Shown: piece after piece, positions 1 to 64,000 of the stretch
How the letters are laid out: every line of letters starts with the position of its first letter
Position numbering within the stretch: position 1 is the stretch's first letter
DNA from: Amoebidium appalachense
Lineage: Eukaryota > Ichthyosporea
Length of the DNA stretch: 64,000 nt
Direction of reading: 5' to 3'
Assembly: GCA_963693365.1 (NCBI GenBank)
Contig: CAVNZM010000006.1
Coordinates: 4,030,001 to 4,094,000, forward strand
Made by a program: the position numbers and the translations under genes
Notes under the pieces: model-generated
Database searches by the model: none
Told to the model about the DNA's origin: nothing
Seen by the model: the letters and a program-made list of their open reading frames with translations, nothing else

Positions 1-138
1 TCCTCCCTTTAAAAACCACATTGAAGGATACTGAATCCTTAGAACTGAAGTACGTGCCGGCAGCTGTATTTTAGTTTCACTTTGCATACCCTTAATCTCA
101 CAATGAGCGACTCATAAAATAATTAATCTCCACTACAG

Positions 139-5249
<5,111 letters not shown>

Positions 5250-5726
5250 GTAAGTCAAAAGTCGGATTAATGTTGATGTTTTTCCCTGATAATTTGTTTG
5301 TGTGAAGGTTTTCTCTTTGCTTTATCGTTAACTGGTGTTTATCCTAATTTTTGTTTCTGTAAATCTCCAACTTCATCATGCCTTTTTCGTTATTGTAGTG
5401 TCTTTCCTCCGTAGGGGCTAAAGATGTTGGTTTTAATGCAGCTCGGATAGCCAATGACACAAAAACGTAATTTGTCGGATTTAAATCGATCAAAGCTTGT
5501 ACTCAAACATTGACTGTGTCATGATTTCTACCCCCATCTACCCGCGTTATCAGGGGTTCATGGGGCTTGTTGCAGATTGTTGTTTTTCTGATACCTTGGG
5601 CTGATATATACTTCCGATCGTGCCTGATTGTATAATAATGGGTGTTTACACGGCAGACGTGGGGATCTACTGGGGATGCATATACGTTCTCTTACGGCGT
5701 TTCTTTCTTTTTTCTTTTTTGGTCAC

Positions 5727-5784
<58 letters not shown>

Positions 5785-6123
5785 TGTTTGTGGTGGGGGG
5801 GAGGGGGAAGGGGGGGATATTTAGGATGCTGAAATATTATGGTGTCTCGATGGTATGGAGACACTAAGGTAGTAGCAACGAACCATATGATCATGGGACG
5901 ATGCATTCATGACAGTTGGTAACTAGCGCGGGAACTAATAATAGGCGGTTAACTAATTATGGATGGATATTTTCACGGAGTACTGTATGTAGGTGGGGCA
6001 GTAACTTTGGGCGGTTGGTTTTTGCATACATTTTGTATGCAAGTCAAATGTATAAACAGATGTCGTGCTTCGAGAACAGTAAAATCATCCTGAAAAATGA
6101 AATTTTTGTTCAGGCTCCGACAG

Positions 6124-6166
6124 CCATGGACACGGCCCTCTGAGAAAAAGAGGGCCGTGGCCATGG
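6124..6166. repeat. 18-bp inverted repeat (hairpin) with 7-nt loop
   Basis: Left arm 6124-6141 and right arm 6149-6166 pair over 18 positions, with one mismatch that would be a wobble pair in one transcript strand. The loop is GAGAAAA. The hairpin is followed within 10 nt by a long C-run and then an A-run. It lies about 875 nt after the kinase stop codon, so it could be in the 3' UTR or be a fragment of a mobile element. Confidence 0.8.
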
Positions 6167-6178
6167 ATCAACCCCCCC

Positions 6179-6230
<52 letters not shown>

Positions 6231-6278
6231 TCATACCAACACATAACACAGCAGCCCATGTGTATGCCATTTGTCGAG

Positions 6279-6327
<49 letters not shown>

Positions 6328-7170
6328 ATATACACCACCACCACCACCACTATCGATACCAATATCACCACTATCACTGCACCACTACCCACCCACCCAC
6401 CCACACCGCCAAAAAAAACCCCCCACAAAAACAAACTTTACGTTTGAACACCTATTGAATTTCCTCTTTGTTGCTTGTTTGTTTGTTTTATAAATTGATT
6501 ACCACCAACACACGCTTACTCCTACTTTTCTTTGATTCTTATAAAACCTTTTTTTGCGCGGCAAAAATTCCCGCTCAAATTTCTATAATTGGCTAGTCAC
6601 TCAGATCGCGCGCAAATTTAAGGTGATGCGTTCTTTTTTTTTTTTTTTTTTTTTTGAGATTGCGATTATTCCTACTATTTTTTAGTTTTATTCCTAGGCC
6701 TACTTTTCTTTGATTTTCATCGAAATCATACCTCAGCCCATGTGTATACAATTAGCCGAGCTTGATTGTGCTCTGTGTACATGTACACATGTTTATTTTG
6801 GGCTTGGCGTGAAATACATACGTAGTGGGTGTTTTATCACAGCACGTGGCGAGTTTAGGACGTCATTTTTATAAAACAACTAAAAAAGTAGGAAATTCGA
6901 GGAGGCACATGGTTGACGTAGAGGGCCGCGGCAGACTGAGTGGATGCGGCAACCCCCCTCTCCCCATCCCCCACCCCCCCTCCCTCCCCCTGTGCGGTAC
7001 AGTGTGTGCATGCATGTGTGTGTGCGCGTGTGATTAGCAGAGTGTGTGTGTACGGCTTGTGTGCGAAAATTCAAATGGACACTGTGGATATCGAATCAGG
7101 AGTGATGATAAATGATCCCGTATACCTTAGTAAAGCTGTTCTAAATTTAGGCATTGTGTGCATGCAAGAC

Positions 7171-7278
<108 letters not shown>

Positions 7279-7579
7279 CCCGCGCACGCGCGAAAGCAGA
7301 CACATTTTATATTCTTCTTTTGCTTACTTTGACAGTATACATGCACGACGCGAACCTGGTCCGATATGTAAAGGGTTGTATTTGCGAGATATTTGGGTGG
7401 GTACATAGATATATAGAGCCCATCGTTTTGACTACGGGAAAACCAAGCCGCTGAGAAGCTTGATGAAATCACTGACAGGATTAGTATTAACAGTTACTTT
7501 GCCCCTTTGTTTACACGTGTATACGCACTATCACATGAACACGCACTGAACCACACACAAGCCACGTCAACTAGCTGTT

Positions 7580-8530
<951 letters not shown>

Positions 8531-8978
8531 CTTTGCCATATAACACACAAGGCCTCCCTTAATGGTACACCGCATCTTTTAAATGAATGATTTTGCAGTG
8601 TGTACATTTTTCGTCATGTACAAGCACTGCACATTCGCCCGGGCCATGGCAGCACTAGTCTATACTAGCCGTGAGCCAGGGGACTTTTCGTCGAGCCCCG
8701 GCACCAATCATATCGCTTATTTTCTGGAATGGAATGTGACGTCAGACTTTTCGTTGATGCACCGCACCAATTGAATTAGACTACTATAATCCTAACCAAT
8801 TCAAGCGCCTCTTGTGAACTAGGGCAAAAGAGCAATGACGCTTGATGATTAGTTAGATTCTGATGTGCAGATCTGGCTCATCAATGTGTTAACTTTACAT
8901 TTGTGATTGGTTGGAATGCTAATGATTGAGCCAATTGTTGCGCTTTAACTAACTGCGATTGCACTCCTCTGAGCTGAG

Positions 8979-9042
8979 AAAAAAAAAAAAATAAAAAAAA
9001 AATAAAAAAAAAATAAAAAAAAAAAAAAAAATAAAAAAAAAA
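8979..9042. repeat. A-tract array with ~11-bp spacing
   Basis: A run of about 64 bp made of adenines interrupted by single T residues at 8992, 9003, 9014 and 9032, giving A-tracts in approximate helical phase. Confidence 0.85.
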
Positions 9043-9992
9043 CGGGGAACCCCAACTAATTGATTTCTCCTTGTAGTCTTTATGGTGTCTCGTAGAGAAA
9101 GTAAACCCTGATATATAGTCACCACCCGACATCTATGTACGTGATCATGATATACCGCTGAGGGGATATTCCGAGCAAACCCCCCCCCCCCATACCTGAG
9201 ACTGGTTCTCTTTGCCTCGAGTAAACAGCGTAAACCCCATCTTAGACTTCGCTAGTATCACAACACTTTGGGATGATCATGCACCAGGATCTTGACTGTG
9301 GCTCGCATTCCCTCGCATCTAGATGTAGCCAATGACCTACATGAATAAATCTTGAGGTAAACCAATCATATCTTTCCTCGTGCGAACGCCCACTTCCCTT
9401 GCCAAAATGCACTTACAGCTCAATGTAGAGTCGTTTTTTATGCACAATATACTAGAAATATGTATTATAAAGTGCTTTCTGAAGTAAAACGGAAAGTAAA
9501 GTATTGTTTTGATGAACAAAGCACCTGGATGAAGTCATCATAAGAAGTCAAGCTCGCACCCGATTCGCCCGAACCGCACCATATCACTGACGTAATTAAG
9601 TCTATGGATACTAATGTAGCCAATCACAAGCCTCGCAACTAGGAGCGAAGCAAAATATTTTTACTGAGGCGTTGATAGCGCTGTGAGTCAAGACACACGG
9701 ACAGACTTCGCTGCCCTCCTCCCGGCCACCCCCCCCTTCGTTTCACGAAGTAGCTTCGAAACTTGGGCCAAAAAAAAACCGGAAAAAAATAAGGAAATAG
9801 TCATACTATATTTTCTTCTCAGATATTGGACAGTATTATCAGTGAATTATTGGGTTTTATTTGTAATAGAACCCAGCTTCTGCAGGGTGGGATGGGCAGG
9901 GGACCACTAGAGGCAGCTGTAGAGCCATGCAACAGCACGTAGACAAGGTGTGAGTATTTCAGGGCCATGATTTCTCTATAGAACATTGAAAA

Positions 9993-29118
<19,126 letters not shown>

Positions 29119-29165
29119 GATGAAGGGGGGTTTTAAGAGAGTTTTTAAGGTAATATAAATGACCA

Positions 29166-29209
<44 letters not shown>

Positions 29210-30906
29210 TGTCGTGGTGTATGTCACGGCGTGTAAAGTACGTGAAAGCTGCGACAATGCTGATATGTACAGTGTGGGTGGTATTGGTCTTCAGATGGTC
29301 TTCAGAAGGGGTTAAATCGAGGCTGGGTGGTTGCTCCTCTTGAGTTCCTTTGTATTCCTTTTTCCCTTGTCTAACGACAACCACAACCACAATTTTTCAC
29401 ACCGCACATGCACAGAAGTCAAAGTCTCTCTAGAATATTTAGATTTTTTTTTCATGTTTCCGATTACGGTACGTTTGCGATAGTTATTTCCCTGCATTTA
29501 TGCTGATTCAGTATGTTCTTTTGTTGTCAAGAACTCACTATTTGTAAGAGCCCATTAGCCTTTTACTAAATCTTAATATTTAGCCATATCGGTTTTGGGG
29601 GTGTCAAGATAGTGAATCTACCAGTAGCTAGATTAGCATTTATACAAACTTATCCATCGACATGTTTTCAGTGGCTGAGTGAGCCGATATTTTTTTGTTT
29701 GCTTCGGCGTGAATACCTCCCATACTTTGCGGAGTTTGATATATGTACATGACGAGCATTTTTCTTTTCCTTTCTTTTTTTCCCCTGTTCGTGGGCAATA
29801 CCGCTTAATAATTCAGGCTTAGCCATATAATTTGAAAAATGTCATCCCCCCTCCCCTCCCCCCCCCCCCCCCACCCCCCTCCCCCCCACCCCATATCCGG
29901 TTGTTTATCAATCTCATATCTAAACTCTTGTTATGAAACATGGGGTGATGTCCTTATATACATATCATAGTATGATTGTTATTCACCCTCTATATTCATA
30001 GCGGTAGCTCATGCTAGGCTAGCAGCTGGTTATAGAAAGATTAATACTGTTAATTTACGTGGAGTGTTATTGGATAGACCATAACACTTCAGATATACTC
30101 GAGGTATAATGTGTACCACATGAAGAAATATAGATGATTAGATTAACCTATGGAAGTTCATATTAGACGCCATGTCATTCTTTCTGTACAACAATACAAT
30201 AAATGTAATCCAAGGATGTGAAGCAAAGTCGCAGTAACTTTGAGTATTTGTGGGGTGTGTGTGGCACGTGTGTGGACCAGGTGCACATAACATGGTGTGT
30301 GACACGTCACAGTGATTGTGTGTGTGCGCGTGTGTGTGTGTGTGTGTGTGTGTGCACGGGCGTGACACCGTCAGAACGCCGGTGGTGGTGGTTGGAGGTG
30401 TGTGTGTGCACGCCATGGGGGGGAGGGGGGGGAACGGAAGGGGGAAGGAAGGGTGAAAGGGGAAGAGGGGAGGGGAGAGGTGTGTGTGTGGGGGGGGGGG
30501 GGGGGGGTCCGCAATATACTTGGCAACAGAGTGTGATATCAAGCACCAGCCTCGGCCAATTCACAACGGGTATTAAAAGCTTTTTTAAAATCAACCAGCC
30601 CGCGAGAATGTACTGCATGATACTGAAAATATGCGCAAAGAGTTCTAGTATGTGAGGATTCTGAAGGGGGGCGAGCCAAACAGATGAGTGGAGAATGATA
30701 TGTATCCAAGCACCCACCACTTGAATTCACCGTGATAGGTCTAGGCTTAGACTTCAGGTACATATGGATTGATACAGTTGCATACGGCCGCGCACAGGTT
30801 CAGAGATGTCATTGAGTGTTTTAGAAACGCGGATCTGTCTTTCAGCCTTCCCAGACAGGGCGGGACTTTTCTTTTTTCTTTTTTTTTTTTTTTTTTTTTT
30901 TTGTGG

Positions 30907-30949
<43 letters not shown>

Positions 30950-33660
30950 CGGGATGGGGTGGGGGGGGGGGGGGGGGATAGCTTTTCTCGAATCCCCGTA
31001 CATTCGTTGCATTTAGCTCTATCAAGGCAAAACTAGGATGCAGTGGTTTGGAATGGATGAGAGGTACCGGTGCTGTCTTTCCGATGGTGCACGCAGTGCA
31101 GCAGGCCTAACATTGAATCGCTTGCGCACGGCAGGAGATGCACCTGTAAAGATGTTAATGATCATTTACGCCACTTCGAGGCTGCACGCCACTGAGGATG
31201 ATTCTGAACTCTTGGAAAATAAAGAGCTACATAATGAGGAGCTCTTCCGTGTTTCTTGTTGTTCAAAGTCTAACTTTTGAGGCCCTACTGAAAGACAATT
31301 GATGCGTGCACTGAACGAGTACAGGTTTGCACAAACTTTTCAATGGACCAATCAAAGCGAAAGCAAGTATCCCACATTATTTGGAACCCCTTGATGGAAA
31401 TGGTTTATTGAAGCATGCTATAATGTGTTTTGCTAGCAACAAATACACCTCAAAAAATTTCATTGCTTGTTCATCTTTTATGTTATGCTTTTAGTAATAA
31501 AAAAGCATATTTATTCGTCTATATCTGAGTAGTACTATTGCATGTTGGTGACGCCGCGCAGGGTTACAACCGTGGTCCTCCAGAAATCCGTGTTACAACT
31601 GTTCTGTGGGGATCAAGTTGATAGCAAGGTATAAGTCGTAAGCCAATGAAATGGCGGTTTCGTACGTGTGGTCATCGCGGGTAGGTAGAGGCATAAGTCC
31701 CAAATATTCTGAAATCGGAAAACTGCACATTTTGGTGTGACGTCCGGACCGTCAGTGGTGTTTTTGACGACCGGCCATCAGTGAACTGTCAAATTTTAGA
31801 GAACGGAGCTATCATACTGTAAAAGTAATTAGCATATTATAATAACTGCGGGTTTATAAGTATATAAGTTTATAAGTATAAATATCGCAAAATGTAAACT
31901 TCGTGAAACAAGCTGGCGTGATTTGGTAAGTTGGTGTGCTCAGGGCCTTAGACTTAGAGCTAGGCTCAGGCTGGTCAGTGGCAGCCGCTGTACTGCCTCA
32001 CATGTCGCAAATTTCTGATTTAGGGGTCACATTGTTATGCATTGTTCAAGGGGGACTACTGGCCGCCGGCCCGCCACCCGTTTTTCCCACCAGTCACACG
32101 ACACGTGCACAAACGTTTAGCCACACCGCCACAAAGTGCTTTTTCTATCACTCTGCAACCATTGTAAATGTTGCTTTCAATGGGCATTTCATAGTGACAT
32201 TGTGAAGACGATATCGTTCCTTGGTAATCTGTGAAGTTGACTCATCTAAAAGGGGTTAAGAAAAATAGCAGTTGCCAAGCATAAAACACGAGAGGGCTGC
32301 AGTAGGAAAACAAAGCAGTTATCGGCTTTCTAGTATGTAGCATAGTTGAGACAGCGTGCACGGGTTCTGTTACTTCGGTATCACAATACGCAAAATGGCA
32401 GAGTTATCCAGCCTGAGGATAGCGGCAAAACAGCTCGCACGGTCTACCTCGCCACCTTTGGTGTGCTCCCCCCCCCCCCCCCCCCCCGCCGCCGCCGCCT
32501 TCCCCCAACCCTGCATCCTTCACCTTCATCCCACAACTTGCCCCACGTTCCACTGACTTGAAGGCTCACGAGATCAAATTATGAACACTGTTATGACCGA
32601 GCGTACACGCACGTGAAGGGCGCCTGCACAAGCTTGTACGCCCACACATACACAGGTGCGTAGGGCACACTCATGCCGCCTTAGTAGGCATACACCCGTC
32701 CCACATTCCGTCAGTACATTCAAAATGGCGGGGAGGTGTCTCTTTCCATCCAATTCTGCTCACTGGCTGCACTACTGCCTCTCTTTTCAATGCACACCTG
32801 CGTCCTCCACACAACAAAACAATTTTAAATGTAGAGATATTTTGAGTGGACATTTGTCCCTGACTTCCAAACCTTTCCGTTTACACGTTGCACCCAGTTC
32901 CTTCACTCAGCCCGCCCCCCTCCCCCCCCCCCCTCCACCCCCCCTCCCGGAGGGCCGCACCACAAGCAGCCACCCGCTTTCCGGGTCTCATGCCTCCTCT
33001 TCGACCATGCCCTTCCCTTTCCCACCTCCCCCCAACCTTTCTCACCCCCCCCCCCCCCCCCCCCCCTGCCTCTCTTTCTCTCCCCTCCACACCCTCACAT
33101 GGTGTCGTCTGTAGCGCAACCCTTGTTGCTTGGGAATCCCACCTTCAATTATCTCTCTCCCCCCTCCCCCCCCCCCCCCCCCCCCTCTTCCCCCCTCCCT
33201 TCCCACTTCCACCCTCTCTTGTCCCCTCGTTTCCCCCCCCCCCCCCCCCCCCCTCCACTCGTTTTCAATCCCCTGTCCTCTGATGCCTACTACCAGTTTG
33301 TTCCCGTGCGGCCTCACGTCTTCATTCTCTAGATAATCCCCACTGTCCGGTCAATCTAACCCCCCCCCCCCCCCCCCCCCGCCCCTCCCCCTCCTCCCCC
33401 CCCTCCCCCCCTCCCCGGTGTTCCCCTCTCCCTTTTCTTCCACGCTCCCCCCCTTCCCCCCCCCCCCCCCCAAAAAAAAAAACTCCCCGATCCCTGCCCC
33501 CCCCCTTTCCCTCCTCTCTCTCCCTTTATCCTGCCCTCCCTATCTGCCCCTCCCCCTCCCCCCCCCCTCCCCCCCCCCCCCCCCCTCTCCCCGCCCCTTC
33601 AACATTCCTTCCCTCGTCCGCCGCGTCCCATGCCACATCCCCTTTCAGTTTATTCGGTGT
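29119..33660. other. Intergenic region, no gene seen
   Basis: It contains a (GT)n tract near 29167-29210, C-rich DNA at 29845-29890, G-rich DNA at 30410-30510, a (GTT)n array at 30905-30947 after a T-run, relatively repeat-free unique sequence at 31000-32400, and many C-runs from 32460 to 33590. The C-rich end may hold 5' UTR of the hydrolase; an acceptor-like CCCTTTCAG at 33640-33648, just before its start codon, allows a spliced leader exon. Confidence 0.55.
30905..30947. repeat. (GTT)n trinucleotide repeat
   Basis: About 14 GTT units after a long T-run. Confidence 0.95.
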
Positions 33661-40820
<7,160 letters not shown>

Positions 40821-41444
40821 AATCGAACAAAGGTGTTAACCTTTTTTTTTGAAAAAAAAATATATATTGCGAATGGGGGATATTTTGGAATACAATAAGT
40901 CGTTTACTTCTAATGTTCGGAGGATGGAGGAAGAAACTCTGAGGGGGGGAAGAAGAGGGAAGGAGGAAGGGAATAGGGGAAAGCTGTGGTGCTGAGGGAG
41001 ACTTTTCGTTGTTGGGGCACAACTGAGTGTGGGGATTGCTCTTTTTCTCAGCTAAGTTTCTGTATAATGTCATGAATGACCAACTATCGTATTGCGAAAG
41101 ATCTGAAGGCAAGGTTGAACTGTTTGGAAGAGAGGGTGGTTATTATGAATGTAGACGCTATTGCAACATGCTGTATAGGCATTTCCTGTCGCACCGACTT
41201 TACTGTTGTATTCATTTTCTGTAGTTCGCTATATGTGAGCACATGTAAATATCTGCATTTTGGTTATTAGGATTTGAAGCTGATGACAGCGCATTTGAAT
41301 AAAGCCCTGTCAAGGTGATATCCTCAGCATTTCATAACTCACTTCTCGTCACCTCCCTTGGAAAGACTGCGAATTATGCCCATGGGCCACTCTGGTCCGA
41401 GTGCACATCTATGGTGCACCTGCACCTCCTGCATGCAGCCTGAT

Positions 41445-41520
<76 letters not shown>

Positions 41521-42549
41521 CCCGGCGCACTCAAGCTGGTGCGTGGCACACCACACAAACAGGCTGTGGAAAAGTATAATATGCACCTCGTTAGCGGCAG
41601 AAAGTGTGCGGGGGAAGTGTCAGTGTATCCGTGCGTACGTCGTACACACACACAGGCATGCTCCGGTACGCGGGAACACCAGTACAGAACGGCACTGCTG
41701 TACATAATTATATGCATGTGCACGGGGATGCGCAAGCCTTGCACGTAGTGTTACAACACACATGTACCGACGTCGCGATTAATATTGCAGTGAGTTTTTA
41801 AAATATTGCGACTGTGAAAGGCCTCCACAGTTATGTACGAGAAGCCAATACTAGGCAGCTCCGTGGCCACCCCTGATCGAGCCGGCCCCTGGACAACGTT
41901 TTACGCAAATCCGGAAATAGATCTATTTGACCAATCCAATTCTTCTTTGACTTTCCATGATTACGATTGGATTAAACGGTACCACATTGGAACGTGACGC
42001 CAACCCTTTCCCGGACATTCTTTTCGGAAGGCTTTTCCTGATGTCGCCATCACAGGAGTTGGAGGACCCGTTTTACAATCCAACGTTGCTTTACCACTCA
42101 AAAAAAAAACCAAATAATGGGTGGTAAAAATGGGAAGAGGAGAAGTTAAATATAGTAATGCTTTACCTTTACTAGTTTTTATAGTAGGTTTGAATTCATG
42201 GGGGAGAGTGAGGTCTGATACTGTATTTCACAAGTAGCTGTAGCGTTCATGATCATACACATGATAGCTAAATTTGAGTGTTACATAGCTGGGGATTGAT
42301 TCAATGGGGCGTATAGGGTACTTCACCCAGGAAGGAAAAGGGAAATTTGTAGTTTTCTATTTAATCTCACCAAGAAAGAATTGTTTTAGCTGCTGCTTCT
42401 ACATACACTTCTCGCTCTAGTGAGCCGAAAGTTTGGACAGGAGCCTATCCTCTCGCTTTCCTTGCCTGCGTTCGAGTCATTTTTTTTTTACAAAACAAAA
42501 CCACGATTTTAGTTTAATTCTAGAGCTGCCGTAAATACTACACGCGAAA
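40821..42549. other. Intergenic region between hydrolase and ankyrin gene
   Basis: No gene recognised. It holds a (CA)n array at about 41447-41519. A canonical AATAAA at 41298-41303, some 480 nt after the hydrolase stop, could be the hydrolase poly(A) signal. The sequence from 41800 to 42540 is unusually free of simple repeats and probably holds the promoter of the downstream gene. Confidence 0.5.
41298..41303 (+). promoter_or_regulatory. Candidate polyadenylation signal AATAAA
   Basis: Exact hexamer on the coding strand, 478 nt after the hydrolase stop codon. Without transcript ends this is only a candidate. Confidence 0.35.
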
Positions 42550-49420
<6,871 letters not shown>

Positions 49421-49971
49421 ATGTTTCTGACCTAGACACATACCACACATGATTTCCACATGTGTAAAACTGATAACGTGCTCAACAAGTATGCATGTGC
49501 AAAAAGTAGATACGCCCAAGTACTCGATGCACGATTGTCTACGGGGTTGGTTTGTAGTTTTCTTTATCATCGTTACGTTTGCAGAAGAAATATAAGCCGT
49601 TCCGGCCATGTTGATTAGTATGTGAAACGAATGACCTCTTTCAATGTACTTTTGTATGAGCAAACCCATTTTTTTTTGTCAGAGTAGAGATTTTTTCATT
49701 AACAATAGCTATCCTGGCATTGGGGCAATAATCAGAGACACAAAGGCAAACGATCAATGGTTGACTTTTGGTTTTTGTTGGCGCATACACCAGCATCTGT
49801 TACTACTATAGAACTGTGATACATGCCACGTATCACCGGAAGTTATAGACGTGCACTTAGACTACTTCGAAACTACATGTGTGCATGCCGGAGCAAAACG
49901 ATGTAATCTAATAACAAAAAATGTGTGTGAGTGTGTGTGTCTGTGTCTGCGTGTGTCTATGTGAGACACTG

Positions 49972-50007
<36 letters not shown>

Positions 50008-50476
50008 AAACACTCTCTCTGTGTGTGTGTCTATGTCTGTGTAGCTTGTGTGAACGCGCATACAAAGCGCGCGCAGCTGCTCTAGTGTTGGTAGTGGGAA
50101 GCAGGAACAAGTCCACCAAAAAGAAACCCTATTAGTAAAAGCCAAACAGGTATCTTTCCTAGCCGTGGATCAATCGAAATACTAAGTCGTTATTGTGTTT
50201 GATAACAAACATGTTCACGAGGGTGACTTCACAATATTTAGAGTGAGCGACCAACTTTCAAGCTCAGAATTTGCGTGATGGAGAAAGGCATTCATACATC
50301 AAACCTGAAAACTGTAACCACCACACCCAGGATCACACCAACCATTATGTCATATATGACTCGATATGTTGCTTGGAAAAAAAGCAGTAGGAATAGAATG
50401 AAAGGGAAACACCTCCTCAAAAGGGAGGAACAAAGCTATACAGAGTAGGATAAAAGTGGGCAAAAAAAAAAAAAAG
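49421..50476. other. Convergent 3' intergenic gap
   Basis: About 1.06 kb between two stop codons that face each other (ankyrin gene + strand, phosphatase - strand). It contains a short (TG)n tract near 49977-50002 and otherwise unique AT-moderate sequence. No exact AATAAA was noticed on either strand near the stops. Confidence 0.6.
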
Positions 50477-63267
<12,791 letters not shown>

Positions 63268-64000
63268 TCTACATGAAGACCTCGCTAATGTGTGAGCCTC
63301 ACTGGGTCATGGAGCATGTGTTAGATCATTCCTTATTCGCGTGGATTTGGAGCAAGGATCTCAAGCAAGCGTGTGCACGTGTGTACATGTAGCTATAAAG
63401 GGTGGCTTAGAATTCTTCTCCTCCCAAACCACCGATACCCTTGTCACTAAAACGTCAGCTTGACTAAACCTTTTACAAGGCAGCAAGGTTCACGCTCTGT
63501 TGACTACAACCACGGCTTCATGACGGAGACTGTCCGGTGAAATCGCACAGTGGATCGATCGGCCGTAATCGGGCTAGTTAGCACGGTTTCATTGGTGTAG
63601 AGATCTAGACGTTTCATGTTGGAGGCGAAGAAGATCATGAAAAACCAGCAGTGAGCCCAGTCAGGGCCTACCACCTACTGAGGCGGTGTCTCCTTTCTTT
63701 TTTTTTTTTTTTTTTTTTTTTTTTGCCGCCTAAGTAGATGTTAAAACGTCGCACGTGCGGCAACACGTCAGTACGTGTTAGAGTCAGGGCCAGTGGAGCA
63801 CAACAATTTGCATGACGTGAACAGGCGCATCCCGGTTCTCCAACACCACCAGTTCATCCCCTCCGTCGATGTTATGAAAATTGCAGGAATATTGCCGAGT
63901 AGAGCTTGAGCTTGCACAGCGCGTAGAGCTGCGAGCATGCCCATAACAATATCACTGCAAACTAGGCTTCGCCCTCATGTAAATCATAAGTTGCCATCTA
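63268..64000. other. Upstream flank of the acid phosphatase gene
   Basis: Mostly unique sequence with one T-run at about 63698-63724. No exon or repeat copy was recognised. The phosphatase promoter should lie here; no clear TATA box was identified. Confidence 0.5.

Noticed and set aside
31038-31280. 80-codon open frame in the intergenic region
   Set aside because: No family motif, no splice partners and no coding-like neighbours.

Overview
The window is nuclear eukaryotic DNA. Its genes are broken into many exons by introns of tens of bases to several kilobases, with GT-AG and some apparent GC-AG borders. The protein families (MARK/PAR-1/KIN1 kinase with KA1 domain, LIM plus Rho-GEF protein, membrane-anchored histidine acid phosphatase) fit an opisthokont or another unicellular relative of animals. 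An ichthyosporean-like holozoan is my best guess, but the sequence alone does not prove it. Introns and gaps are crowded with poly-C/poly-G runs and (CA)n/(TG)n microsatellites, which create most of the long but meaningless Pro/Gly/His/Thr/Cys/Val open frames.

Layout: (1) 139-5249 (+), 3' part of a MARK/PAR-1/KIN1-type Ser/Thr kinase whose 5' exons lie outside the window. (2) 5250-9992, intergenic, with CA arrays, a hairpin and a phased A-tract. (3) 9993-29118 (+), a 24-exon LIM-LIM-DH-PH Rho guanine nucleotide exchange factor. (4) 29119-33660, intergenic. (5) 33661-40820 (+), a 10-exon alpha/beta hydrolase. (6) 40821-42549, intergenic. (7) 42550-49420 (+), a 12-exon ankyrin-repeat protein with an unrecognised C-terminal half. 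(8) 50477-63267 (-), an 11-exon type I membrane histidine acid phosphatase, convergent with gene 7. (9) 63268-64000, upstream flank. Gene models were built by hand from splice signals, reading-phase continuity and family motifs. Apart from one frame break in the GEF, the phases close in all five genes.

The genes do not form an obvious pathway; kinase and Rho-GEF could both act on cell polarity and cytoskeleton, but that is inference. The most unusual signals are in the non-coding DNA. About a third of the 57 inferred introns carry a sense-strand poly-C tract within roughly 30 nt of the 5' splice site, including all three apparent GC-AG introns. Many introns start with (GT)n or end with (CA)n-AG. 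A dispersed repeat family shares a 3' end joined to poly-C, with 5'-truncated copies in both orientations, which resembles a retroposon with a C tail.
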